Part shown: positions 14,281 to 22,925 of the stretch, piece after piece
How the letters are laid out: every line of letters starts with the position of its first letter
How positions within the stretch are numbered: position 1 is the first letter of the stretch
Program-made: the position numbers and the translations under genes
Assembly: GCF_040536835.1 (NCBI RefSeq)
Contig: NZ_CP159578.1
Span: 558,001 to 622,000 of the forward strand
Reading direction: 5' to 3'
DNA length: 64,000 nt
Source of the DNA: Salinicola endophyticus
GTDB lineage: Bacteria; Pseudomonadota; Gammaproteobacteria; Pseudomonadales; Halomonadaceae
The notes under the pieces: generated by a model
What the model saw: only the letters and a program-made list of their open reading frames with translations
What the model was told of the DNA's origin: nothing
Databases searched by the model: none

Positions 14281-14631
14281 ATGCAGGTGCAATATCTGGG
14301 GCCGCTGATGCTGGGGCTGGGCCATCCGGCGCTGACAGGGTATGACCTCAATAGCTTTCCGCCGAGCTGCTATGCGGTGGAGCTGGGCCCGGCGGCGGGC
14401 TGCGAGGGGCCGCTGATCGAGGGGGACGTGCTGATCGTCGATGAGGATCGCCTGCCGACCCATGAGGATCTGATCGTGGCCAAGCTGGAGGGGGAGCACC
14501 TGCTGGGCCGGGTGTGGCGGATCGGCGGCCGGGTGCGGCTGATCCCGCTGCAGGGCCATGAGTCGCTGTTCGTGAGCGGCGAGATCCTGCGCGGGGTGGT
14601 GATCAGTCAGGCGCGGCGTTATGTGTGTTGA
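14281..14631 (+). CDS. Small degenerate S24/LexA-fold protein under SOS control
   Basis: 116 residues from the ATG at 14281, chosen because a GAGG site lies nine bases upstream and because the in-frame ATG at 14182 sits inside the LexA box. The pattern of a LexA/UmuD C-terminal domain is visible: EGDVLIVDEDRLPTHEDLIVAKLEGE, then RLIPLQGHESLFVSGEILRGVVI. The nucleophile motif (GxSM) is replaced by ELGPAAG and the catalytic Lys region reads LLGRVWR, so self-cleavage looks lost. No DNA-binding domain is present. Inference: an SOS-induced partner or antagonist of S24 proteins. It lies 2 kb from the tailocin and may regulate it. Confidence 0.65.
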   Translation: MQVQYLGPLMLGLGHPALTGYDLNSFPPSCYAVELGPAAGCEGPLIEGDVLIVDEDRLPTHEDLIVAKLEGEHLLGRVWRIGGRVRLIPLQGHESLFVSGEILRGVVISQARRYVC

Positions 14632-15705
14632 TCAGCCGCAGAGCGCTTCGCAGGGGGTGCCGTCGCCGTCGCCATCCAGGCGGGTGTTGCCGCACTGGGT
14701 CAGGTGGTAGCGCGCTTCTTCGCAGGAGCGCATCTTGCCGCAGCTCTTGCGTGGGGTGCAGCTGAAGGCGGCGGCCGCTGCGCGTTCGGGGTCGAGCGGG
14801 CGCGAATCCCGGCCCTTCGTCCAGGCCGGCGCCTCGGCGCTGCCGCGCTTGTCTGTCTTCGCTTCGTTCTTCCCTTCGCCCTTCTCTTCAGCCTTCTTTT
14901 CAGCCTTCTCTTCCGTCTTTCCCTCGCGCTTGCCACCTGAGGTATCGCCTTCCACATAGGGGTTGCCGTGGCCCTGGATCCTGGCGATGCGGCGGTTGCG
15001 CTCGCGCTCCCAGGCGCTCACCGGGTCGGCCTTGGCCCAGGCCTGGAAGAGCTGCTGCTGTTGCCGCCCGATCTGGATGCCGTAGGTGTCGCGCATGTAC
15101 CAGTAGGTGCGGGCGATGTCGCCGCGCACCGCCGCCGGCGGTTGGAAGGTGCGCTCGGGGAAGTCGACCTTGGCCGGGCACTGGCCGTACTGGTAGGCGT
15201 CGGCGCTGGCGGCCATGCCGTAGCGCATGTTGGAGCGGTCGCCGTTCACTTCGCCCACCGAGGGCACCAGGTTGACCAGATCGGCCTCGGCCTGGCGGAA
15301 CACCGGGTCGCTGGCGCGGCAGTGGCGCCGGCCGCCTTCCTGCCAGCACTGGCGCTGCCGGCCGAAGTCGTAGGCGGGCATGACGTGCTCCCACTCGATG
15401 CGCGCGGCGCGCTTGGGCTGCTTGCGAATCCGGTAGCCGCAGCTGGCGAGATCCGGGCCTGTGTCGAAGTCGAAGGCGCAGTCGCAGTAGAAGGTGCGGT
15501 CCTGATCGACATAGACCTCGCTTTCCGCCAGGCGCTTGGCGGCGGAGAAGGAGCTGGGCGGCGCGGCCTGCGCCGGCGGGGTGGCCAGCGGGGTCAAAAG
15601 GCAGAGCGCGACCAGGGTGAGGGAGAGGCCGCGTCGGGGGGAAAGGCGAAGTTTGGGCGACAGACAGAGTGCGGGCGACAGACAGAGGGCGGAAACAGCG
15701 CGCAT
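14632..15705 (-). CDS. Secreted EndA-type endonuclease I with C-terminal Excalibur domain
   Basis: 357 residues. A signal peptide (LSLTLVALCLLTP...AQA, ending about residue 47) follows an unusual N-terminal run of LSP repeats; an alternative start may lie nearer the hydrophobic core. The endonuclease I domain carries the beta-beta-alpha-Me motif IEWEHVMPAY, and also CDCAFDFDTG and NLVPSVGEVNGDRSN. A Lys/Glu/Gly-rich linker (about 265-295) leads to an Excalibur calcium-binding domain with SCEEARYHL, DGDGDGTPC. Known: EndA-like enzymes cut DNA in the periplasm or medium. It is convergent with the S24-like gene, their stops abutting at 14631/14632. Confidence 0.85.
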   Translation of the reverse strand: MRAVSALCLSPALCLSPKLRLSPRRGLSLTLVALCLLTPLATPPAQAAPPSSFSAAKRLAESEVYVDQDRTFYCDCAFDFDTGPDLASCGYRIRKQPKRAARIEWEHVMPAYDFGRQRQCWQEGGRRHCRASDPVFRQAEADLVNLVPSVGEVNGDRSNMRYGMAASADAYQYGQCPAKVDFPERTFQPPAAVRGDIARTYWYMRDTYGIQIGRQQQQLFQAWAKADPVSAWERERNRRIARIQGHGNPYVEGDTSGGKREGKTEEKAEKKAEEKGEGKNEAKTDKRGSAEAPAWTKGRDSRPLDPERAAAAAFSCTPRKSCGKMRSCEEARYHLTQCGNTRLDGDGDGTPCEALCG

Positions 15706-15760
15706 GCTTGATTAGAATCCTTTGATTTAGCAGGCGCGCATTGTAGAGGCCCGGCCGCGG

Positions 15761-15792
15761 CGATGCATGCCGGGGACGATGCATGCCGGGGA
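15761..15792. repeat. 16-bp perfect tandem duplication
   Basis: CGATGCATGCCGGGGA occurs twice in tandem with no spacer, between the divergent nuclease and membrane-protein genes. Each unit contains the palindrome GCATGC (within GATGCATGC). It may be a paired regulatory site or a slippage product. Confidence 0.6.
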
Positions 15793-15819
15793 TAGGCTCG
15801 AGACGACGACGGAGGTGGC

Positions 15820-16542
15820 ATGGGGGAGGCAGTCAAGCTGCTCACGGTGTTGGACCGGCTGGCGCAGTATCGGCCGGCGGGGCATCAGGCGCCGTTCGAG
15901 CGCCGCGTGAATCGCGGGGCGACCTGGGCGTTGGTGGCCGGGGGCGTACTGCTCGCGCTGCTCGCGGGGCTGGTGCTCGTGCATCTGAGCCTCGGCCCGC
16001 TGCCCGCGGCGTTCCGCTGGGTGGTGCTCGGGCTGGGGCTGCTGGCGCAGCTGGTGTCGCTGGTGCCGCTGTGCGTGCCGCTGCTGCTCGCCGGGCGGTT
16101 GCTGGTGTGCTGGCGGCGGATCACGCGGGACGATCTGATTCGCGAGTTTCGCCACGACCGGGCGGCGGTCGATCGGCTCGCCGGCTTCTCCACCGCGGCG
16201 CTGGCCGAGGTGCAGCCGTGGCTGGAGATCAAGGTGCGGCGGCTGGAGCGGCGGGTGACGCTGTTCTTCGGCTCGCCCACGGCGGGCGTCTCGCTGTTTC
16301 TGCTGGCCTCCAGCGCCATCGAGGCGCTGGGTGGCGTCGGCGTGCTCTCGGCGCTCTCACCGGCCGGCATCGCGTGGACCCGCGCGGGCGCGCTCCGGCT
16401 CGCCGCGCTGGTCGCCGTCTGCCTGCTGCTGGGGCTCTCGCTCGGCGCCATGGTGCAGCGCTGGCTGGCGACGCGCTATGCCTTCCAGGCGGAGCTGGTG
16501 GGGCTGGCGTTGCAGCGGCGCTCGGCGCGCGCGACGACGTGA
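15820..16542 (+). CDS. Four-segment membrane protein, unknown
   Basis: 240 residues with a GGAGGT ribosome site. Hydrophobic segments: WALVAGGVLLALLAGLVLVHL (about 31-51), FRWVVLGLGLLAQLVSLVPLCVPLLLA (about 66-92), TLFFGSPTAGVSLFLLASSA (about 147-166) and LRLAALVAVCLLLGLSLGAM (about 191-211). A charged cytoplasmic-like stretch lies between segments 2 and 3. No family was recognised. It is the last gene before the convergent end of the tail cluster (gpD stop at 16585). Confidence 0.6.
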   Translation: MGEAVKLLTVLDRLAQYRPAGHQAPFERRVNRGATWALVAGGVLLALLAGLVLVHLSLGPLPAAFRWVVLGLGLLAQLVSLVPLCVPLLLAGRLLVCWRRITRDDLIREFRHDRAAVDRLAGFSTAALAEVQPWLEIKVRRLERRVTLFFGSPTAGVSLFLLASSAIEALGGVGVLSALSPAGIAWTRAGALRLAALVAVCLLLGLSLGAMVQRWLATRYAFQAELVGLALQRRSARATT

Positions 16543-16584
16543 GCCGCGGCCTTGGCCAGTGTGCTGTGCGGGCCAAGGCCGCCT

Positions 16585-17586
16585 TCACCCCCCGCGCAGT
16601 TCGCAGCTGAGCTGGGTGAGGTAGCCGTTGTCGTCGAGGCTTTCGGTGGTCTGGGTGACCAGCCAGGCGCGTTCGTCGATGCCGGCCTTGAAGCCGCGCA
16701 GGGTGAGCGGGGTCTCGGGGCCGAGGTCGGCGCGGCCGCGGGCCAGGGTGAGGTCGAGGCTGGCCTGGCCGCGCTGCAGGCGGCGCCATTCGGCTTCGGC
16801 GGCGTGGCGGGCGTCGGCGGCGCTGGCGTAGGTGTCACGCAGGGTCTTGGGCTTGGTGTCGTCGCCGACCTGGACCGCCTGACGCTCGGCGCCGGCGGTG
16901 TCGTTCCAGTGCGCGATCACCCCGGTGTGGTCGTCGCGGTCGCTCTGGGCGAAGCGGTGGCGGTCGCCGTCGCGGCGGGTGAGCACGACGCCGGGCAGGG
17001 CCAGGCCGCTGGCGCTGAGGCCTTCCCCGGCGCGGGTGAAGAGCAGGTGGCCGGCCTTGATCGTGGCGATGGCGTCGAAGCGCTGGCCGAGCCGGGTGAG
17101 GAAGTTGAGGTCGGATTCGTCGGTCTGGTCGATGTGTTCGAGGCGGATGCCGGCGAGGGTGTCGCCGACCACCGGGGTGAGGCCGTGGCGCGCGGCGAGG
17201 GTCTCGATCAGCTGGGCCAGGGTGAGGTCGTGCCAGGATTGCGAGCGCTTGCCGGGAAGCTGCTGGCGCAGGTTGGCGGCGCGGGCGCGCAGCTGGAGGC
17301 GGTCCGGGGCGCCGCTGTGTTCGACTTCGTCGACGATGAAGGTGCCGCGGCTGGCCAGGCCGCTGTCGTGCCAGCCGAGGGCGAGTTCGAGGGTGGCGCC
17401 ATGCGGCGGCAGCGCCAGGCGGCCGTCGTGGTCGGCGAGGGTGAGGGTGAGCTGATCCGCTTCGCCGCCGCGCTGGCGGGTCAGGCGCAGGGTGATCAGC
17501 CGGCCATTGACCCGCGGGGTGATGTCTTCGCCACCCAGGCTGAGGCGGTAGTCGGGGCGCGCGGCGCCGCTAACCGTGGCGCTCAT
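16585..17586 (-). CDS. D: Baseplate hub / late control protein D (gpD)
   Basis: 333 residues from the ATG at 17586, overlapping the U stop by an ATGA. It resembles P2 gpD and T4 gp27-like hub proteins: a beta-rich N-terminus (DYRLSLGGEDITPRVNGRL), a region with QLIETLAARHGLTPVV and DESDLNFLTRLGQRFDAIATIKAGHLLF, and a C-terminal segment ending in a DNGYLTQLSCELR strand. The hub sits between tube and spike in contractile tails. It is the last gene of the tail operon, as in P2. Confidence 0.9.
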   Translation of the reverse strand: MSATVSGAARPDYRLSLGGEDITPRVNGRLITLRLTRQRGGEADQLTLTLADHDGRLALPPHGATLELALGWHDSGLASRGTFIVDEVEHSGAPDRLQLRARAANLRQQLPGKRSQSWHDLTLAQLIETLAARHGLTPVVGDTLAGIRLEHIDQTDESDLNFLTRLGQRFDAIATIKAGHLLFTRAGEGLSASGLALPGVVLTRRDGDRHRFAQSDRDDHTGVIAHWNDTAGAERQAVQVGDDTKPKTLRDTYASAADARHAAEAEWRRLQRGQASLDLTLARGRADLGPETPLTLRGFKAGIDERAWLVTQTTESLDDNGYLTQLSCELRGG

Positions 17587-18026
17587 GCGTAGGCTCCGTT
17601 GAGGCGCGAGAGGCTCTCGGCGGTGAGGCTGCCGAGCAGGTCGAGGCGAGTGTCGTCGACCCGTTCCAGGCTGAGGCTGAAGTCGAGCCTGCCGGCGGCG
17701 CCGTCGCGGTGGAACTGGCTGGCGGTCTCGTCGACCTGGGTGATCACCCACAGCCCGTACTGGCGCCCGGTGCCTTCGATCAGCGGCCAGGCGTCGCCCT
17801 GGCTGGCCATCTGGCGCAGGGCGTCGAGCTCGAGGCGGCCGCCGGTGAACTCGGGCAGCAGGGTGCCGCTGAGGGTCAAGGTGTCGCTGCCCGGGCCGAG
17901 ATATTGATAGGCCGGGCGCGCGCCGACCCGAGATTGGGCGGCGTGGCGCCAGGCACTGGTGCGCTGGAGCTGCTGGTAGGGCACCGAGCGCGTTTCGAAT
18001 ACGAACATACCGAGGGCCATGAGCAT
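17583..18026 (-). CDS. U: Tail protein U (tail terminator-type)
   Basis: 147 residues from the ATG at 18026, which has an AAAGGAG site. P2 gpU features are visible: MLMALGMFVFETRSVPYQQL at the start, SRVGARPAYQYLGPG, and LTLSGTLLPEF then YGLWVITQVDE. Known: gpU caps or completes P2-like tails and is needed for tail assembly. It lies between T and D as in P2 and overlaps D. Confidence 0.9.
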   Translation of the reverse strand: MLMALGMFVFETRSVPYQQLQRTSAWRHAAQSRVGARPAYQYLGPGSDTLTLSGTLLPEFTGGRLELDALRQMASQGDAWPLIEGTGRQYGLWVITQVDETASQFHRDGAAGRLDFSLSLERVDDTRLDLLGSLTAESLSRLNGAYA

Positions 18027-18055
18027 GGTGCTCTCCTTTAATCCGGTGGGGCCGC

Positions 18056-20458
18056 TTAATCCCGATCCCACATCGACGAACGTTGATACGCGGCCCGCTC
18101 TCGCTGCGCCTGCTCGAGGGCGCGCTGGACTTCCTGGGCGACCTGGCGCGCCAGGGCGTTTTCGTCCATGCCGGGGGCGGCGTGGATATGGATATCGCCG
18201 ATCTGGACGCGGTTGTCGCTGACCGCGGGCGGGGCGCTGGCGGCCAGCGGGGCGCGGGTATCCAGGGTGATCGGAGTCACGCCGGGTAGGGCGAATTCGG
18301 CGGCGAACGGCGGCTGCGCGCTGGCCGGCACGGCGGCAGCGGCCAGGGTGAGCCCGGCACCGGCGCGGACGATATCGCGGGCGATTGCGACCATACGCTG
18401 GATGGGCTCGTCGCGCTGGCGCTCGATCCCCAGCGTCAGGCCGTCCACGGTATACCCGCCGAGCTTGGCGAACTCGCGGGAGGGCGACTGGATACCCAGG
18501 ATGTCGCTGAAGCTCGTAAGGGCGCTCTGGGCCAGGCTGCTGGCGCCTTCGACCACATAGTTCTTGCCCGCTACCAGCCGATCGCCGACGGCGCGGGCGC
18601 CTTCGCTCGCTTTCTCCTTGAGCGATTTGAGGCCATCACCGGCGTCGCTGGCCAGCGACGTGACGCGATCGGCGGCCTTGCCCGCCATCTCTTGGCCGCT
18701 GCCCCAGAGGTTGCCGGGCAGCGACTTGAGATAGCCGATGGCGGCGTCCCACTTCTCCTTGAGCTGACCCATCAGGTCCCAGTCGGTGACCAGTTTGACG
18801 ACCGCGTCGATGGCGCGGCCGGGGGCCGTCTCGAACCAGTTCCAGAGTTCGGTGATGCCTTTCCAGGCGCTCTTGAGGCCGTTGACGATGGCGTCCGAGA
18901 GGGTGCTCATGCTGGCCGGCACCTCGATGCCGAGCTTGTCGAGGGTGGCGACGATGCCCTGGTAGATCAGCCCCAGCGGCGACCAGTTGGCGAGCAGCTG
19001 CATGACGCTGCCGATGCCGCCGGCGAAGGCGTCCTTGACCTGCTGCCAGCGCTGGCTGAACCACTGGCTGATCTCGCCCCAGTGGCGGTAGATCTGGTAG
19101 GCGGCGACGCCGAGGGCGGCGACCGCGGCGACGATGGCGAGGATCGTCAGCGTGGCCGGGTTGAACCCGAGCAGCGTGAGCACGCCGCTGAGTGCGGTGA
19201 GCGGGGCGAGCACGGCGCCGATGCCGCTGGCGAGCAGGCCCACGGTGGCGAGGATGCCGCCGAGCACGCCGAGGAACTGGGCCAGCAGGGTGGTCAGTTC
19301 GGGGTTGTCGTCGATCCAGCCGGCGATGCCGCGGGTGATCTCGGCGATGCCCTTGATCAGATCGCGCAGGGCGCCGTCGTTGGCCGCGGCGAAGGCGATG
19401 CTGGTCTCTTCCCAGGCCGCCTGCAGGGCGTCGAGGTCGCCGCTCAGGTCGTCCACCTCGCGGCGCGCGGCGCGCAGGTTCGTGCCGCTGAGATCGGGCA
19501 CGGCGGCGGCCGGAGCGGCGTTGGCCGTCGGGTTGGTGATGGCTGCTGAGTTGACGATGGCTGCCGGGGCCGGGCGCGGCTCGCTCGTGGCGGGGAGCCC
19601 GGCGGCACGTGCCGGCGTGCTGGCCTGACGGGCGGCGCTGAGCCGCTCGGCGGTGAGGGCGTCGGCGAAGCGGGCCATGGCGCCGTCGGCGGCGAGGTCG
19701 ACCCCGGCGTTGCGGGCCAGCGCGCTGGTGCGGGAGACGCTCGCGACCAGCTCGTCACCGTTGGCCTGGGCGAGCAGTACCATGTCGCCGAGGGAGGCCT
19801 GGATCGCCGCCGGGCTGACCTGGCGCTGGAGCAGGGCGGCCTGGGCCGCGGCGATCTGGGTGGCGCCGAAGCCGGATTGGGTGCCGAGCTCGCGGGCCTG
19901 CTGAGCCAGTGCCTGGGCGCGCGGGTCGTCGCGGGTGAAGCCGCCGGCGCGGCGGACGTGGCGCTGCTCGCGCTGGAACGCCAGGGCGGGGCCGAGCAGG
20001 GTCTTGGCGCCCTGGATCAGACTGCCGAACCCTAGCCCGCCGCTGGGCAGCTCGACGGGCTGCGGTCGCGGGCGGGCCCGTGCCGCGGTTGTCGTAGTTG
20101 TCGTCGTAGCCGTCGTCGCCTCGAGAGACGGCGCGGATCTTGCCGTGGGCGCCGGCAGCGGTAGCGCGTGTCTGGCCTGGGCGACCCGGGCCGCCGGCGG
20201 CGGCAGTGCCGGGGCGGCGGCGGGGGCCGGCAGCAGACGCTGCTGGCGCACCATCGTCTGGCGCAGCTGATCGAGGGCGTCGCGCAGGCGGGCGCTATCC
20301 CGCCAGGTGCGGCCAGCGACGGCGGTAGCGTCCGACGGCACGCCGGCGGGTGCCGCCGGACGGACAACACGCGGCGATTCGCGACGCAGGCGCGTCAGCG
20401 GGGCGGTGAGCTTAGCGACGCTGGCGAGCAGCGCCGGGAGGGGGAGGTTGCGCGCCAT
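18056..20458 (-). CDS. T: Tail tape measure protein (gpT)
   Basis: 800 residues, the largest gene of the cluster. The N-terminal third is Ala/Gln-rich and helical with a Thr-rich hinge (TTATTTTTTAARARP). The middle carries hydrophobic segments suited to membrane passage (LLAQFLGVLGGILATVGLLASGIGAVLAPL). The C-terminus has a gpT-like SPSREFAKLGGYTVDGLTLGIE motif. Known: tape-measure length sets tail length and the protein is ejected during contraction. The start at 20458 overlaps the end of the E' frame (20412), supporting coupled translation. Confidence 0.9.
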   Translation of the reverse strand: MARNLPLPALLASVAKLTAPLTRLRRESPRVVRPAAPAGVPSDATAVAGRTWRDSARLRDALDQLRQTMVRQQRLLPAPAAAPALPPPAARVAQARHALPLPAPTARSAPSLEATTATTTTTTTAARARPRPQPVELPSGGLGFGSLIQGAKTLLGPALAFQREQRHVRRAGGFTRDDPRAQALAQQARELGTQSGFGATQIAAAQAALLQRQVSPAAIQASLGDMVLLAQANGDELVASVSRTSALARNAGVDLAADGAMARFADALTAERLSAARQASTPARAAGLPATSEPRPAPAAIVNSAAITNPTANAAPAAAVPDLSGTNLRAARREVDDLSGDLDALQAAWEETSIAFAAANDGALRDLIKGIAEITRGIAGWIDDNPELTTLLAQFLGVLGGILATVGLLASGIGAVLAPLTALSGVLTLLGFNPATLTILAIVAAVAALGVAAYQIYRHWGEISQWFSQRWQQVKDAFAGGIGSVMQLLANWSPLGLIYQGIVATLDKLGIEVPASMSTLSDAIVNGLKSAWKGITELWNWFETAPGRAIDAVVKLVTDWDLMGQLKEKWDAAIGYLKSLPGNLWGSGQEMAGKAADRVTSLASDAGDGLKSLKEKASEGARAVGDRLVAGKNYVVEGASSLAQSALTSFSDILGIQSPSREFAKLGGYTVDGLTLGIERQRDEPIQRMVAIARDIVRAGAGLTLAAAAVPASAQPPFAAEFALPGVTPITLDTRAPLAASAPPAVSDNRVQIGDIHIHAAPGMDENALARQVAQEVQRALEQAQRERAAYQRSSMWDRD

Positions 20459-20666
20459 TGGATTCCTCTGCAGATGAGCGTTGGCGGGCGCGCTCGCGCC
20501 ACTCCATCAGTTCGCGCAGGCTGAAGTCCGCGCAGTCCGTGGGGGTCCAGTGGAAGACGATGGCCAGGTCGGCCATCGCATCTTCCACCTGGGCCGGCAG
20601 CGCGATCTCGGCCGCGCCGCGGGGCGTCAGGCGGTCTCGCCCCGCGCCCGCTTCGAGAGCAAAAAA
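20412..20666 (-). CDS. E': Tail assembly chaperone extension E' (minus-one frameshift product)
   Basis: This frame continues from E after a minus-one slip at 20660-20666 and ends at 20412. The slip gives ...GFFALEAGAGRD and leads into a GpE domain with MADLAIVFHWTPTDC and LRELMEWRERARQR, the hallmark of the P2 GpE family. A stand-alone ATG at 20576 without a good site could also give a 54-residue product. Known: in P2 the E and E+E' ratio chaperones tape-measure assembly. Confidence 0.8.
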   Translation of the reverse strand, partial: FFALEAGAGRDRLTPRGAAEIALPAQVEDAMADLAIVFHWTPTDCADFSLRELMEWRERARQRSSAEESNGAQPPPPGAARQRR

Positions 20667-20986
20667 CCGGCGATGTCGCTGCCGCACTGGACCAGGTCGG
20701 CGGGGTCCATCTGGCGCGCTTCGTGCTCGGTCAGGCTGGGTTGGGAGAGCCGCGGGATCAGCTTGATCAGGGCGTCGGTCTGCATCTGCAGCACGTCGGC
20801 CAGGTTGACCCCGCGCAGCTCGCCGGCGCTCGGCTTGCGCAGCACGATCTCGTCGATACGCTGCTCGCCGCGCACGATCGGCGTGTCGAGGGCGATGGTG
20901 GCGCGGGTGCCGTCGGCGACGGTCTGGCCAGCGTCGATATCAGCGGTCTTTTCAGCGGCGGTAGTCGCGTTCTGGGCTTGGCTCAT
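20627..20986 (-). CDS. E: Tail assembly protein E
   Basis: 119 residues, matching the phage tail assembly chaperone family encoded between tube and tape measure. After an Ala/Thr-rich N-terminus come TIALDTPIVRGEQRIDEIVLRKP, then GELRGVNLADVLQM and a helical C-terminus (DPADLVQCGSDIAGFLLSK). The last codons contain the slippery heptamer that allows extension into E'. Confidence 0.85.
   Translation of the reverse strand: MSQAQNATTAAEKTADIDAGQTVADGTRATIALDTPIVRGEQRIDEIVLRKPSAGELRGVNLADVLQMQTDALIKLIPRLSQPSLTEHEARQMDPADLVQCGSDIAGFLLSKRARGETA
20660..20666 (-). other. Programmed minus-one frameshift site (T TTT TTG)
   Basis: On the minus strand the zero-frame codons read GGT TTT TTG, giving the heptamer T-TTT-TTG, the same slippery sequence used by P2 between E and E'. 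A slip of one base joins the E frame to the GpE-domain frame with no stop in between. The position near the end of E matches the P2 arrangement. Confidence 0.8.
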
Positions 20987-21069
20987 GGGTGTCTCTCGGT
21001 GGTGATCGTGGGGTGAGGGGCGCGTCGGGCGCCGTCAGCGGCGGGAGGCCACCGCTGACGGGGCGCGGC

Positions 21070-21582
21070 TTAGATACCCAGCGCCTGGCGGCGGCGCGCC
21101 AGACGGTCGTCGCCGTTGACCTTGAACACGTAGTTGGGCAGGTCGATCTCGATCTTGGTCACGCCACCGATCACCAGCTTGTAGTAGCTCAGGGTGCTGG
21201 TGATCTTGTGCTCGGTGTTCTCGCCGTCCTGGGCGTCGCCGAAATCGATCTCGGTGTGGCGGCCGCGCATCACCACCTCGACCGCGACCACCTCGTCGGT
21301 GTCGTCACGCTCGTAGCTGCCGGTCATGCGCAGCAGGTCGGCGTCGAGGCGCGAGGCGCCGAAGTTGTCGAAGATCGACTCGACCAGTCCGCCCACGGTC
21401 CACTGGCAGGTCATCAGGCCGTCCATGCCCATGTCGATGCCGACGCTGCCGTCCATGCCGCCGCCGCGCCACTCCTCGATCTTGCGCGTGAGGGTGGGCA
21501 GGGTGACCGACTGGATCTGGCCCTGGTAGCTGTCGCCGTTGCCGAACAGGTTCAGCGCTTTGAGTTTCTTGGGAAGTGCCAT
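21070..21582 (-). CDS. FII: Major tail tube protein (FII)
   Basis: 170 residues. It begins MALPKKLKALNLFGNGDSYQ and carries VTLPTLTRKIEEWRGGGMDGSVGIDMGM, the signature of P2 FII tube proteins. The C-terminus (KLVIGGVTKIEIDLPNYVFKVNG) is also typical. Known: hexameric rings of FII stack to form the inner tube driven into target cells. It follows the sheath gene by 40 bp. Confidence 0.95.
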   Translation of the reverse strand: MALPKKLKALNLFGNGDSYQGQIQSVTLPTLTRKIEEWRGGGMDGSVGIDMGMDGLMTCQWTVGGLVESIFDNFGASRLDADLLRMTGSYERDDTDEVVAVEVVMRGRHTEIDFGDAQDGENTEHKITSTLSYYKLVIGGVTKIEIDLPNYVFKVNGDDRLARRRQALGI

Positions 21583-21622
21583 CGATCAATGCTCCTAAAG
21601 GGTCTCGGGGCCGAACCGGCGC

Positions 21623-22807
21623 TCAGGCGCTCGCGGCGACACGGGTGGCGAAGTCGGCGAGATAGGTGTCGGTGATGCGCTGCTGGAAGCCGAGGTCCTC
21701 GAGCGGCGGCACCGGGGTGTAGTCGTAGTCGATGCGCAGCTTGCCGGCCTTGAGGCTCTCGCGGGTATTGAGCGACTCGTTGAGCCAGGCGCGGCCGTCG
21801 ATGATCAGGCCCAGCGCCTTGAGCTCGGCGAACTTGGCGTTGATGCCTTCGATGATGTCGCGGGCCAGCGAGGCGTGCAGCGGCTTGTCCACCGCCCACA
21901 GGTGGGCCTCGGCGATGGTGTCGGCGAGGATCTGCGCGGTGCGGGTGTAGTTCTCGAACGGGAACAGCGACTGCGGCCCGGCGCAGGTGCGCGAGCCCCA
22001 GAAGCGGAAGCCGCCCTGGTTGACCAGAGTGGTGACGTCGGCGGCGTTGAGCAGGCCGGCGTCGGTGGCGGCGGATTGCAGGTCCCAGAAGACGTCGCGG
22101 TCGATCCCGGTGACGCCGTTGACGACCACGTTGGAGAGCGTCTTGTGCCAGCCGATCTCCTGGTCGAGCTTGGCGCGCAGGCCCAGCGCCACGGCCACCG
22201 GGCTGCGCGGGGCGGTGGCGGCGGTGTCGGCATCGAAGGCTTCGAACTGCGGCCAGATCAGCATCAGCTCGCGGGCGCCGAACTGGTCGCGGTAGGCGGT
22301 GGCGTCGGCCAGCGTCTCGCAGCCGTGGGCGTAGGCGTAGCCGAAGGCGCGCAGCGACTGCAGCAGCGGCACCAGGGCGGTGGTCACTTCCGGGGTATCG
22401 AGTTCCGGGCAGCCGATCAGGCGCGGGGTCACGCCGAGCTTCTGCTTGGCGCTCATCAGCGCCTGCAGGCCGGTGCGCTGGCCGCTGTCGGTGGTGGTAC
22501 CGATCACGTTGGCGCTGGTCTCGGTGGCGTCCGCACCCTCGGCGACGCGCACCACGACCACGATCGGGCGCGCCTGCTCGGCGATGGCGCTGAGCGCGCC
22601 TTTCAGGGTGCCGCTGCTGCCGGCCTGGCCGATGGCGGTGGTGATATCGGTGACCAGCGCCGGGCGGTCGAGGGGGAAGGCGGTCGCGTCGGCGTCGGCG
22701 GCGGTGGCGACGATGCCGATCACCGCGGTGGAGATCGTACGCAGGGTGCGGGTGCCGTCGTTGACTTCCGAGACGCGCACGCCGTGATGGTATTGGTCGA
22801 GTGCCAT
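21623..22807 (-). CDS. FI: Contractile tail sheath protein (FI)
   Basis: 394 residues. The start (DQYHHGVRVSEVNDGTRTL) and the motifs ITTAIGQAGSSGTLKGAL, GFRFWGSRTC and FENYTRTAQILADTIAEAHLWAVDKPL match P2 FI-type sheaths. Known: the sheath contracts and drives the tube through the envelope. Its length equals the P2 protein (396 residues). It is followed by FII; upstream lies the inserted moron gene on the opposite strand. Confidence 0.95.
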   Translation of the reverse strand: MALDQYHHGVRVSEVNDGTRTLRTISTAVIGIVATAADADATAFPLDRPALVTDITTAIGQAGSSGTLKGALSAIAEQARPIVVVVRVAEGADATETSANVIGTTTDSGQRTGLQALMSAKQKLGVTPRLIGCPELDTPEVTTALVPLLQSLRAFGYAYAHGCETLADATAYRDQFGARELMLIWPQFEAFDADTAATAPRSPVAVALGLRAKLDQEIGWHKTLSNVVVNGVTGIDRDVFWDLQSAATDAGLLNAADVTTLVNQGGFRFWGSRTCAGPQSLFPFENYTRTAQILADTIAEAHLWAVDKPLHASLARDIIEGINAKFAELKALGLIIDGRAWLNESLNTRESLKAGKLRIDYDYTPVPPLEDLGFQQRITDTYLADFATRVAASA

Positions 22808-22925
22808 GAGGGGTTCCTGATCAGGGTAACGGGGCTGTCAGGGGCTCATGGTGTGGGGGATGGTAGTCTGGAGCGAGCGGGGGGCGGTGTAGAGTGCACT
22901 CATACAGAGTAGGGGATAATCGCAC

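Noticed and set aside
13846..14559. Leftward open frames overlapping the LexA-controlled gene
   Set aside because: No family resemblance, low-complexity Arg/Pro composition and no ribosome site. They also overlap a clear LexA box and an S24-fold gene on the other strand.
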